Below are positions 21,184 to 33,176 of a stretch of 64,000 nt of DNA, piece after piece. The notes under the pieces are model-generated. The model did not search any database, had not been told where the DNA came from, and was given only the letters and a program-made list of their open reading frames with translations. Source of the stretch: Dactylis glomerata. Taxonomy: Eukaryota > Streptophyta > Magnoliopsida > Poales > Poaceae. The position numbers and the translations under genes are program-made. How positions within the stretch are numbered: position 1 is the first letter of the stretch; every line of letters starts with the position of its first letter. The DNA is taken from assembly GCA_007115705.1 (NCBI GenBank), contig QXEO01000222.1, forward strand, positions 3,909,176-3,973,175, read 5' to 3'.

Positions 21184-24100
21184 TCAAACTTTCGGCTTGC
21201 CAACATCAGGAACAAAGCGGAAGCCGCCTCCCACGATCAAGAACGGCCTGTTGTCGTCCTGAAGAAGCAGTCTCTTATCTATTTCAGCATTTGACGGCTT
21301 CATAGCGGCAGTGTAGAACAAACCCCCTTTTCTGATGACATCTTGAAAGATGATCGTCGCAAACTGCTCCTGGATGCGATAGAACTCTGCTCTTAGTTGA
21401 TTATCTTGGATCATCGCCAAGTGTTCAGCCCAGGATTTAAGTGAATTTGGCAGCGTCAAGTTATGGTGGTCGCGTACGTACGCCCGCATCTGATATAAGG
21501 CGTAGTAAGCCTCCTTCTGGCTGCCCTCAGGCTGCTTGACACAGGGGAACGCCGTTATGTGGCCGAACGTGTACATGCCTTGCTTGAGCGGCCGTTTAGT
21601 CTTCAATAAGCCTCCCAGACGGGCGTACTTGGTAAGAGCTTCATCCAAAACTGCCTTGATAGTCGTGTAGTTTTTCTTTCTTGCACTGCCCGAGTCCAAA
21701 TACACGCATTGCGCACTTCTCACCGAGATGTTGATGAGCGTGCAGTATTCGTCGCTGCGCAAAACAATTCAAACAGAATGTTGGCAAAGAACGAGATGAA
21801 AATCTAAGAAAACATTACGGCGGCGAGCCAATGATCACTTACTCGGGAAAGTAGGCCATGAGCAAGTCCTTGCCAATATTTTTCCGGAATACGACGCTGA
21901 GATACTCAGACGCGACTTTCTGGCCCTCCCATTTTGACAACTGGCTCTCACGCATGTAGTAGGGATCCACTATCGCGATGCCCGGGGTCTTGTCTCTAAT
22001 GACCTGCATCGCCATACTTAGGGAAAATAGGCGGACGAGGGTTTGGTACAGCCGATTCTGGTGAAATATATCGAAGATATCGGCAAACCGAAGCAGCATA
22101 GTATCTGCGGGTGCATCCTCGACGAAGCCCCTGCCCGTTGGCACCTTGGCCATGTAAAGCGGGTATGATGAATCATTATCTCCAAGTTGGCGCGTCTCTA
22201 GGTAGAGAATAGCGTCATGCAGACTCCGCATATCCGCACTGCAAGCATGGAGCATTTGAGCATTCAGCATCGGCTGGCCCATAGTATGCACAATGTGGTT
22301 AAGACCCTTGGGTCTTGGTGGCCCGTCCTGAGCCCGGATTGGTGCTGGCTGGCTCATAGTATCCTTCTTGCTCTTCCTTTTCCTTTCCTTCTTCTTCATG
22401 GGAACTACAATCTGCTCACCGGCACACTTATGGAGCGTGTTGGGGGTGAAAATGTTTCCAGGCTGTGGAGGCTCCGTGCAGACAACATCTGGAGGCGTCT
22501 CCTGAGAATAGAACGACAAACGTTTGTTGATAGTAGGTTGTTTCTCTGAGGGACCTGGCGCCGGTTCTTCATTGTCATCACAATATGCAGTATTCATGAA
22601 GGCATCAATGTTGACTTCATCATCATCGTCATCGTTCGGATTCTGTGCCATCTGCATATCATGATTAGGATCGGCCGCCACATAGCTGCTTGGCCCGGGC
22701 ATGACCGGCGGTGTTATCCATGGAGTTGTGCTCCCCACCCCCAGACGAATCTGATTCTCTGGCCATAGCATTGAATAGCCAAAGCACTGTCTGAGGACTT
22801 TTGGCTCTTCATCCTCTTCGTCTCTCATGGGCTGAAAGGGAGGCATCACTTCGTCACAGTTCCGCAGCGTCCGAGCCAATGAGACCCTCAACACGTTGGG
22901 TGGCATCGGCCTACCGTGGAACAACCTGTTTCCCGGTTGCATGATACTACCCGTGGCAACATCCTTCAACACGCCGTCGATGTAATGTAGGAGAGTGCAA
23001 GGAACGTCGGTGCCCACGGCCTGCAAAAAACGAGAAGTGTACGTAGGTTGAGCCACCGCCGCTTAGTTATCCAAGTGTAAATTACGTGAAACGATGCGAA
23101 AAGTGTGTTACCTTGACGGCGTCGAGCTCCGCTGCCGTCGAAGGAACGCCGACGTACATCGGCGTGCAGGAGACGGAGGGGGTGCTTCATTGCCCGGAAC
23201 CTCCCGATGCATTAAGCCCCTTCACCACGGTGTTGGCGACCGGCACCACGATGTCGGTGACCGGAACCGCGATGTCGGCGATGTGGGGCGCCGCGGCAGT
23301 GTTAGCGGCCGGTGTCACCAATACATTCGGCGCCGCGGCGCTCGAGTTGCTGCCGATTATACTGGGTATCGGGGGCGGACCAACTCGACCTGCCGCATCC
23401 CAATTCACAAACGCTTCAAATAGGCGAGGCATCATGGCGGTCATCTTTTCTGTGAAAAGCGTGTCGACCTTATCGGCCACATGTTTATCAACAATCTCCG
23501 GAATTTGTGCCACTCTGTCCCTGAGTTCGTGAAGCTCGCGGGCTTCATCCTCACCGAGTGCATTCTTTCCCTTCTGTTGCCTGCCATACTTGTCCGACCA
23601 TTTCATGGACAAGCCTTCACCGAGCACACGGCCAGCTGACGTCGGCGGTAGTGTTTTTTCACGTCCCTTCACCACGTTCACCGCCCTATTCAAAGCGGTG
23701 TTCCACCTAGCTGACCCAATCGTCGTCGAACCCTGGGATGAGGAGGTCTGAGATGCGGAAATCTTTTCTTCAGCTGCCAGAATCTCCTCGAACCGTATCA
23801 CCTTCTCATCTGTGGTGAGTTGCTTGCTTATCGGGTCGTAATGGTACTTGGACCTAATTACTTTCCTGGCCTGCGGATCTGCGATTCGGTGCCAAGGGTT
23901 CTCGATGCCCTTCGCCTCCATCTCCGCATCCTCCTTCGCCCATATCTTGTCCTTCCCTCGGTAACCGCCGCCGCCGAGATTGTGGACACCTAAGTTCTTG
24001 GACTGTAATTCCTTCCCCCAGAGACTCTTTCTGTTGCTCTCTACATCGCTGGGGTCGCACTTGAGCCTCATCTATTCGTAGTCATTCTCCGTGAGCGTCG

Positions 24101-24755
24101 GGTTGCTCTTCTTGGCCTCCTCAAATGTTTTACCCTTAATGATCAATTTCTTCACCCGGACTTTCCAACTGGCCAGGGCGATGTTCATCTTCGAGATAGC
24201 GGCATTGTTCACTGGATTCCCACTAACCTTCAAGTTGACAAACTTGTCAGGGAACTTGTATCGGGCATGCAACTTCTGCAAGAGGAGTTTGCGGTAATGC
24301 GCATTGTCCTCACTCCTTAGGTTCACGGTGTGGAGCGGGACAGTGCTTTGGACGATGCACCCGAGTTGGTTTCCGTAACCGGCCACAAACTGCTCAGGTT
24401 CGAGAGGATGCCCACTTGTCGACACACGCGTGATTCCTTGGCGGTCGACCACCAGCTGGTTCGAGCGCCGATCCTTCCGATCCTTCCCATCTTTCCGTGG
24501 CCTCTTCGTCCGTTGGGTACCATCTACACCGCAAGATGTGGTGGTAGTGGTGTCGTCGGCGCCCTCCATATCCTCTCCTTCTACATACATATCATCTTGA
24601 TATATGTCCTCCATCTCCTCTTCTTCTACCTCCCTCTCCTCTTCGTCTACCTCCATCTCCTCTTCTTCTTGCCCCATCGCCAGTTGTTCTTCCAACTCTT
24701 GGGAAAGTTCCCAGAATTGCTTGCCAGATCCACCGACATCATCGTTGTCGGCCAT
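21184..24755 (-). pseudogene. TNPA-like (Ptta/En/Spm) protein with Ulp1-like C-terminal domain
   Basis: One gene in three exons: 24755-23112, 23020-21843 and 21754-21184. The introns are 91 and 88 bp (donors GTAAC at 23111 and GTAAGT at 21842, acceptors TTGCAG and GCGCAG), and phases agree across both junctions. Exon 1 encodes an acidic E/D-rich N-terminus, a basic nuclear-signal-like RPRKDGKDRKDRR, and the plant transposase (Ptta/En/Spm) domain that in TNPA-type proteins binds subterminal repeats. Exons 2 and 3 contain a C48/Ulp1-like region with residues GIAIVDPYYM, VYLDSGS and FGHITAFPCVKQPEGS. The usual catalytic Cys and His positions do not appear conserved. Two in-frame stops break it: TAG 24072-24074 and TGA 23187-23189. 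A Lys-rich stretch near 22370-22400 could be a second nuclear signal. Confidence 0.75.
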
Positions 24756-24805
24756 TTTCGCACTAAATGAAGAAAATGCGTCGAGTTAGTAGAAATACAA
24801 AAATT

Positions 24806-24893
24806 CACGGAAAATTTTGGCATGACCTATGCTGTTTTTTTCACATAGGGAGTGCCCATTTTGCTGAAACGGAAGTAAATCGACATTTCATTG
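24806..24893 (-). promoter_or_regulatory. Upstream conserved block of the TNPA-like gene
   Basis: About 90 bp, from 50 to 140 bases before the ATG at 24755. It resembles the block at 39733-39822 before the TNP2-like gene: both contain (plus strand) AAAATTT(C/T)GGCATGACCT and later GAAA(T/C)GGAAGT(G/A)AATC. It may be a shared promoter, leader or 5' intron. Confidence 0.5.
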
Positions 24894-24936
24894 CTAAATG
24901 GGCACTCATTTGAATCCCCTGCACAAAAATTCATAG

Positions 24937-25223
24937 GAAGCAACAGCAAGCAGCAGCAGCAGCAAGCAGCAGCAGCAGCAAGCAGCAGCAAGCAGCAGCA
25001 GCAGCAAGCAGCAGCAAGCAGCAGCAGCAAGCAGCAGCAGAAAGCAGCAGCAGCAGCAAGCAGCAGCAGCAGCTAGCAGTAGCAGTATAACAGTATAAGG
25101 TCCCAGATTTCATATGCAAAAAACTGTTGGGGGTATAACAGTATAACAGTAGCAGTAGCAGTATAACAGTATAACAGTATAAGCAGCAGCAGAGCACAAA
25201 AGTATAAGCAGCAGCAGCAGCAG
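24937..25223. repeat. CAG/CAA microsatellite and GTATAACA repeats
   Basis: From 24937 to about 25080 the sequence is an imperfect (AGC)n/(CAA) tract. After 50 bp it continues as repeats of GTATAACA mixed with GTAGCA and AGCAGC to 25223. The open frames through it are low-complexity and not credible genes. Confidence 0.9.
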
Positions 25224-26226
25224 TCCCAGATTTACGATTGCTCGAGCTTGAGAACTGTTGCTCGAATGCCACACGTTACGTCTTGAAGAAGACTCAAAAG
25301 TAATGGTGTTGCAAGAGCCTACAGAGCACAAAGGACACTATGCTGAACTACCGCAAATACACTTAACTACTCTGCTTAGTAATTAGATGTCAGTAAAGCT
25401 GCATTCTAAAATTATTAGTACTTGATAAATGATTATTCCTCAGAGCGAAACAAAAACCTGCATGCAAACCATTTATTAATGCGGCATTTTAATCCTATTG
25501 AGAACTTAATTCATCCTTTTGGAGCTTGAAATACTTGGCACATTGGCACCCTGCCAAGGAAGGGTTCTATAATAAAATTGAATTTCATGCTATGATGCAC
25601 CCATGTTCATATGTATTTAACTCACTTTCATGTTGCAGAGGAGGCTGTGGTCACTATGTTGAGCCTAGCCCACGAATGGTTTCACTAGAATCACGATGGC
25701 AAAGAGGATGTAGAGTATTCCACCATCAGTAAACAAAGTACTAGCCCTGATGCACAATGCTTTTCCTTGGCAACGTAGCCCAGTTTATCATGCACAATGC
25801 TATTAACATACTATATTCATTTAGGTGTGTATACTCTCCTATAAGTAACACGCTTGTTACAGAGGTCTGAATTCCTGAAGGATCAAAAGGTTTCCAATGC
25901 TGCTACAGAAAGAAACAAGGATCAATACTATATACAATGTTGAAAGAATAAGAGGCATGGTCTGATTCCTGCCTGCCTTCTCCCTGATTGATTAAAAGTA
26001 TATGACTATTTTCAATTCTCTCATAGCCTGAATGCGTGGTTAGACCCAATTTTCTATATCCTGCATTGAAACTTATGTATGGAACCATATGGAATACTTA
26101 CTTTTGTACATTTCATTTGACAAGGGAAGCTATTATCTTCCAAACTGAGCATACTCTTAAACTTTATTTGATTTGAGAATTATTCGTTGGTAGCTGTATT
26201 GTGGACATAATTCTGTAGATGGGTAG
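25224..26226. other. CACTA internal non-coding segment, possible captured host fragment
   Basis: About 1 kb with no transposon gene. On the plus strand short open pieces follow splice-acceptor-like strings: after TGTTGCAG at about 25640 (EEAVVTMLSLAHEW) and after TTGTTACAG at about 25862 (SEFLKDQKVSNAATERNK). This looks like exon/intron sequence of an ordinary gene, opposite in strand to the CACTA genes, but it was not identified. TSD GGTAG of the Copia insertion ends it (26222-26226). Confidence 0.35.
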
Positions 26227-27945
26227 TGTTGGAATTATGCCCTAGAGGCAATAATAAAGATGTTATTATTATAATTCTTGTTCATGATAATGTTTATATT
26301 CCATGCTAGAATTGTATTAAGCGGAAACTTTAATACTTGTGTGGTTTATGAACAAACACCGTGTCCCTAGTACGCCTCTATGGACTAGCTCATTGATTAA
26401 TGATGGTTAAGGTTTCCTAACCATAGACATAAGTTGTCAATTAATAATGAGATCATATCATTAGGAGAATGATGTGATGGACAGACCCAAATAGAGCAGA
26501 GCAATTAGATCGTGTCATCGTGTTCATCTTTGCGAAGCTTTTCTTATGTCATGTATTGTATTCCTTAGACCATGAGATAATACAACTCCCTAGTATCGAA
26601 GAAAGCTTTGAGGTCATCAAACGTCATTCTATGTGAGGGTGATAATAAAGGTGTCTCTCAGGTGATCGGAAAGTACTTGTTGGGTTGTATGTATCTAGAT
26701 GGAATTTGTCCCTCCCGAGTCGGAGAGATATACTTCGGGCCCACTCGGTAATCGATATCAACACCGCTTGCAAGCACGTGGTTAAGGAGTTAATCACAAA
26801 GTGATATCGGATTACGGAACGAGTAAAGTACTTGCTGTGAACGAGATTGAACTAGGTATGGCGATACCGACGATCAAATCTCGGGCGAGTAAAATATCGT
26901 GTGACGAAGGGAATACATATACGGGATTAATTGAATTCTGACATTGTGGTTCATCTGATATGATCATCGATGAATATGTGGGAGTCAATATGGGTTTCCA
27001 GATCCCGCTGTTGATTATTGATAGAAGATCATGTCTACATATTCTCGAACCCGTAGGGTCACACACTTAACGTGCATCGACGCTAGGATAGAATGGATAA
27101 ATGGTTTATGAGTTTTAGTTCGGAGTCTCGGATGAGATCCAGGACATCACGAGAGGTTCCAGAATGGTCCGGAGAATAAGATTCATATAAAGGAAAGCAG
27201 TTTTTGGATTCCGGAAAAGTTTTCGGAGTTTATCGGTATTGTACCGGAAGGTTCTAGAAGGTTTCGGAGTGGGACCAACGTGGGCCCACTTGACGGAGGC
27301 CTGCGTGGGCCTAAGGGGAAGTGCCCTGGCTGCCTTGGGCCAGGCGCACAAGGCCCCTAAGGCCCAGCCGGCCCAAGGGGAAACCCTAAGGGAGTCTTCA
27401 AAAAAGGAAGGGGGGGAAAACTTGCCCCCCACTCTTCCTACTCCAAGTCGGCTGGGGAGAGGCCAAGCTGGCCGGCCAGCCCCCCATATAAGGGGGGGCA
27501 AGGGCGCAGCCCACCACCACCTCTGAACCAAACCCTAGCCGCCAACTGCTGCCCTTCCTCTCTCTCTCTCGCGACTGCGCGTAGGCGAAGCCCTGCCGCA
27601 GAAACTCTCCACCATAAAGCACCACGCCGTCATGCTGCTGATCCAATCTATCTCTCCACCATACTTGCTGGACCAAGGAAGGAGGAGACGTCGCTGCACC
27701 GTACGTGTGCAACTCTCAGAGGCGCCGCCACTTGCGGCGCAGGATCGGATCGGATCGCGAGGAGGAGACGGCTTGTACGACTACGTCACCCACGTTCTCT
27801 TGAACGTTTCCGCTGTGCGATATCTTCAAGGGTATGAAGATCTCATCTACCTCTCTCGTTGATTACATCTCCTAGATTAGATCTTGGCTTTCTTGTTCGC
27901 ATCCGTAGGAAATTTTTTTGATTTACTATGCTGCGAAACCCTTCA
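26227..27945 (+). repeat. 5' LTR of the Angela-like element
   Basis: 1719 bp, TGTTGG...CCTTCA. A TATA-like CCATATAAGG is at about 27483-27492, followed by a C/T-rich leader. Compared with the other LTR it lacks 4 bases in a CCAGC context near 27370. Confidence 0.95.
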
Positions 27946-27946
27946 G

Positions 27947-27959
27947 TGGTATCAGAGCC
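27947..27959 (+). other. Primer binding site of the Angela-like element (tRNA-iMet)
   Basis: TGGTATCAGAGCC one base after the LTR end, complementary to initiator tRNA-Met. Confidence 0.95.
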
Positions 27960-29172
27960 AGGTTTATGCGTAGATGTGTTTCACGAGTAGAACGCAACAT
28001 GCTTGTTGCGGGCGTTGATGTTTTCTATTGCAAACCTCTTGTTGTGTATTTCTTATGGCGCGGTATAGTGAGATCGAAGCGGTCTAGGCCAACTTTACGC
28101 GACCGCGTTCGCGAGACCGGCTCCGCACTTGACGTGTGGCTTGTTCCACACATGCGGCTGGTGGATGTCAGTTTCTCTCACTATAGTAGTCATGGGACTT
28201 ACATCGGATGTTAGCAACCATAATATCACCGTTGTGGCTTTTCGTAGGTAAGAATCGTTCTTAGCTTGCTACTCCCATAAGCCACGTAAAACATGCAACA
28301 ACAAAGTAGAGGCGTCTAACTTGTTTTTGCAGGGAGTGTTTTGTGATATGGTATGGCCCAAGACGTGATGTGTATGAATTGAGATGTATGCAATGATCAT
28401 GTTTTGTAATCTTTCACGACTTGCATGTCGATGAGTTCACAACCGGCGGGAGCCATATGGTTGTCTTTATAATTGTGTATGACCTGCGTGTCAACTTCTT
28501 ATACGCCATGTAATAGCTTTACTTCATCGCTAAGTAGTTAGCAATAGTTGTAGTTGCTATTCGTGGTGGAGGCAATCATGGTGGAGTGATGGAGATCATG
28601 CCGGTGCGCACAAGATGGAGATCATGGCGCGGAGATTGGCTATACCATGTCACATAAAATTATATGCATGTGATGTTTATCCTTTTATGTATCTTATTAT
28701 GCTTAGATCGCGACGGTAGCATTATAAGATGATTCCTCACTTAAAGATCAAGATAAAATTGTGTTCTCCCCTTGTATGCGCCGTTGCGAAAGTTCGTCGT
28801 TTTCAAGCACCTCGTGATGATCGGGTGCTATAAACTCTACGTTCACATACAACGGGTGCAAGCCAGTTTTGCACACGCGGAGATACTTGGGTTTAACTTG
28901 ACGAGCCTAGCATGTACAGACATGGCCTCGGAACACACGAACCGAAAGGTTAAACATGAGTCATATGAATGATATGATCGACACTTAGTTGTCCACCATT
29001 GAAACCACATCTCTTCTCGTGAAGATCGGATTAGGTGTGGTGAATTTGGATCGTGTTCACTAAACAACTTGAGGGATGTTGAATTTAGTGGGAGTTCATC
29101 TAGTAATTTGATTAAAGTTGAACTAGTTATCATGAACTTAGTCTAAATTGTACTTGCTATGTTGTAGATCAA
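27960..29172 (+). other. Untranslated leader of the Angela-like element
   Basis: About 1.2 kb between primer site and gag, as in BARE1, where it carries dimerisation and packaging signals. Only short chance frames are seen. Confidence 0.7.
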
Positions 29173-32100
29173 ATGGCTAAGTCCAACTTCAACTTCAACG
29201 TTTTTGCTGAGAAAGAAAAGCCTAAGAACAATGGGTCTAACTTCACCAACTGGTTCCGCAATCTGAGAATCATTCTCGCTGGCGGACAAAAGGCCTATGT
29301 ACTTGACAAAGCGTTAGGTGTCACCCCTGCTGCGACTGCGACAACTGAAGAACTAGCTGACTTCAATGCTCGTAGAGATGATTGTGATGCGATTATGAGT
29401 ACCATGTTGTTTTCTATGGAGCCGGAACTTCAAAATCGTTTTGAGAAGTACCGCGGGCCTTATGAGATACTTGAGGAACTGAAAACCATGTTTCAGACTC
29501 AAGCCCGTTCTGAGAGATATGAGATCTCTGAGAAGTTCTTTAACTGCAAGATGGAGGAAGGGAGTTCCGTTAGTGAGCACGCCATTAAGATGTCGGGCTA
29601 CACTCAACGCCTTGAGCAACTGGACTGCAAGATTCCAGAGGAGCTCAAGATTGACAGAGTTCTGCAATCACTCCCTCCTAGCTACAAAGGTTTTGTAGTT
29701 ACTCACAATCAAATTGGTTCCACTGATACGATCACTGAGCTCTTCGCTAAGCTGAAAGCTGCGGAGGTGGATATCAAGAAAGATAATCATGTGTTGATGG
29801 TCAACAAGACCACTAGCTTTAAGAAAGCTAAGGGAGCAAAGGGATCCTTCAAGAAAGGCAGCGGCAAGCGCGTTGCCCCTGTTGAGAAGAAGCTCAAGTC
29901 TGGACCTAAGCCGGACACTGAGTGCTTCTATTGCAAGGTCAAGGGTCACTGGAAGCGTAACTGTCCGAAGTACTTAGCGGACAAGAAGGCTGGCACCATC
30001 AAAGGTATATTTGATATACATGTTATTGATGTCTACCTTACTAGCGCTCGTTGTAGTGCCTGGGTATATGATACTGGTTCAGTTGCTAATATTTGTAACT
30101 CGAAACAGGAGCTACGGAATAGACGGCGGCTAGCAAGGGATGAGGTGACGATGCGCGTTGGCAATGGATCAAAAGTTGATGTGATGGCCGTCGGCACGCT
30201 CTCCTTAGTTTTACCTTCGGGATTAGTTTTAAACCTTAATAAATGTTATTATGTGCCTGCGTTGAGCATGAACATTATATCTGGATCGTGTTTATTGCAA
30301 GACGGTTATTCATTTAAATCTGAGAATAATGGTTGTTCTATTTATATGAATAACATCTTTTATGGTCATGCACCTGTTGTGAATGGTTTATTTCTTCTGA
30401 ATCTCGAAAGTAATGAAACACACATCCATAACATTGAGGCTAAAAGATGCAAAGTAGATAGTGATAATCCAACTTATTTGTGGCACTGCCGTCTAGGTCA
30501 TATTGGCGTAAAACGCATGAAGAAACTCCATTCTGATGGACTTTTGGAGTCTCTTGATTTTGAATCATTTGACACGTGCGAGCCATGCCTCATGGGCAAG
30601 ATGATCAAAACCCCGTTCTCTGGAATAATGGAGCGAGCAACGGACTTATTGGAAATCATACATACCGATGTGTGCGGACCAATGAGTATTTCGACGCGCG
30701 GTGGATATCGCTATTTTCTCACTTTTACTGATGATTTGAGTAGATATGGATATATCTATTTAATGAAGCATAAATCTGAAACATTTGAAAAGTTCAAAGA
30801 ATTTCAGAACGAAGTGGAAAACCATCGTAACAGGAAAATTAAATTTCTGCGATCCGATCGTGGAGGTGAATATTTGAGTTATGATTTTCTCATGCATCTT
30901 AAAGCAAGTGGAATCGTTTCGCAACTCACGCCACCCGGAACACCACAGTGCAATGGTGTGTCTGAACGCCGGAATCGAACTCTATTAGATATGGTGCGAT
31001 CAATGATGTCTCTTACAGATTTGCCGTTATCATTTTGGGGTTATGCATTAGAAACTGCTGCATTCACTTTAAATAGGGCACCATCTAAATCCGTTGAGAC
31101 GACACCGTATGAACTATGGTTTGGTGCTAAACCTAAGTTGTCGTTTCTTAAAGTTTGGGGATGCGAAGCTTACGTCAAGAAGTTGATGCCGGACAAGCTC
31201 GAACCCAAAGCGGAGAAATGCGTCTTCATAGGATACCCTAAGGAAACGATTGGGTATACCTTCTACCACAGATCCGAAGGCAAAGTGTTTGTTGCTAAGA
31301 ACGGATCCTTTCTTGAGAAGGAGTTTCTCTCGAAAGAAGTGAGTGGGAGGAAGGTAGAGCTAGACGAGGTTATTGAACCTTCTCTCGAGTTGGAGAGTAG
31401 CGCAGCACCCGAAATTGTTCTGGCGCCGCCTGCACCAACAAGAGAGGAAGCTAATGATGAGGATCATGAAACTTCGAACAATGCTACTACTGAACTTCGC
31501 AGGTCGACAAGGTCGCGTGCCACTCCTGAATGGTGCGGCAACCCTGTCTTAACCGTCTTGTTGTTAGACAACAGTGAACCTGCGAACTATGAGGAAGCGA
31601 TGATGAGCCCAGACTCTGAGAAATGGCTAGAGGCCATGAAATCCGAATTGGGATCCATGAGCGAAAACCAAGTGTGGACTTTGGTGGACCCTCCTAGCGA
31701 CCGTAAGGCCGTTGAGTGTAAATGGATTTTCAAGAAGAAAACGGACGCGGATTGTAATATTACTGTCTATAAAGCTCGGCTTGTCGCGAAAGGTTTTCGG
31801 CAAGTTCAAGGTGTTGACTACGATGAGACTTTCTCTCCCGTAGCGATGTTTAAGTCCATTCGGATTTTATTAGCAATTGCTGCATTTCATGATTATGAAA
31901 TATGGCAAATGGATGTCAAGACTGCGTTCCTCAATGGCAACATTGATGAAGAGTTGTATATGATGCAGCCCGAAGGTTTTGTCGATCCTAAGGATGCTAA
32001 TAAGGTGTGCAAACTTCAGCGTTCCATTTATGGACTGAAGCAAGCATCTCGGAGTTGGAACCTTCGTCTTGATCAAGTGATCAAGAGTTGTTCCAAATTG

Positions 32101-33148
32101 CTACGAAGCTTGTATCTACAAGAAAGTGAGTGGGAGCTCGGTGACATTTCTAGTACTATATGTGGATGACATATTGATTATTAGAAATGACATCGACATG
32201 CTTAACGATGTGAAGAGTTATTTGAATAAGTGTTTTTCAATGAAAGACCTAGGAGAAGCTGCTTATATATTAGGCATCAAAATCTATAGAGATAGAGAAA
32301 GACGCCTAATAGCTTTAAGCCAAAGTACATACCTGGACAAAATTCTGAAGAGGTTCAGAATGGATAAAGCAAAGAAAGGTTCATTGCCCATGTTGTCAGG
32401 TAAGATATTGAGCAAGGCTCAGTGTCCAGCTACGGTAAAAGATAGAGATACTATGAGCAAAGTGCCATATGCCTCGGCCATAGGTTCTATCATGTATGTC
32501 ATGCTATGTACTAGACCGGATGTGTCCAATGCTCTTAGTTTGACGAGCAGATACCAAAGTGATCCAGGAGTGGAACACTGGACAGCCGTAAAGAACATCC
32601 CAAAGTATTTAAATAGGACTAAAGAAATGTTCTTAGTCTATGGAGGTGATGAGGAGCTCGTCGTAAAAGGTTACATCGACGCTAGCTTCGACACCGACCC
32701 GGATGATTCTAAATCTCAGACAGGATACGTTTATATTTTGAATGGTGGAGCTGTGAGCTGGAGAAGCTGCAAGCAAAGCGTGATCGCGGGATCTACAACA
32801 GAAGCGGAATACATGGCTGCTTCGGAAGCATCAAGTGAAGGAGTTTGGATCAGAAACTTCATCACTGAGCTTGGTGTGGTTCCAAATGCCTTGGACCCAT
32901 TGGAGATATTGTGTGACAACACTGGCGCCATAGCATTGGCTAAGGAACCAAGATATCATCCAAAGACCAAGCACATCAACCGCCGGTTCCATATAATTCG
33001 AGATTATATAGCAGATGGAGATCTGAAGATTAGCAAAGTACATACGGATCTGAATGTCGCAGACCCGTTGACTAAACCTCTTCCACGAGCAAAACATGAT
33101 CAGCACCTTAATGCCATGGGTGTTAGATTGTTGCCAGATGTAAACTAG
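29173..33148 (+). pseudogene. Copia gag-pol polyprotein with one frameshift
   Basis: Starts ATGGCTAAGTCC. In order: gag; CCHC knuckle CFYCKVKGHWKRNC near residue 251; aspartic protease with VYDTGSVANIC near residue 298; integrase with HCRLGHIGVKRMKKLH...CEPCLMGK zinc site and catalytic D, D, E in HTDVCGPM, RSDRGGEY and GVSERRNRT; reverse transcriptase with KARLVAKGF and QMDVKTAFLNG. Between about 32076 and 32095 the frame changes, apparently by a short deletion, so the first frame ends at 32169. The second frame (from 32126) continues with LYVDDILII, RNase H (GYIDASFDTD, SWRSCKQS, TEAEYMAASE) and the C-terminus at TAG 33146-33148. Everything else is intact. The break separates the N-terminal half of the reverse transcriptase from its YVDD site, so the copy cannot make a full enzyme. 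Confidence 0.9.
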
Positions 33149-33165
33149 ATTATTGACTCTAGTGC

Positions 33166-33176
33166 AAGTGGGAGAC
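33166..33176 (+). other. Polypurine tract of the Angela-like element
   Basis: AAGTGGGAGAC directly before the 3' LTR, as in BARE1-type elements. Confidence 0.8.

Noticed and set aside
27239..27526. 95-codon frame in the Angela LTR, also present at 34190-34480
   Set aside because: Present in both LTRs around the TATA region; known LTR sequence, no protein motif.
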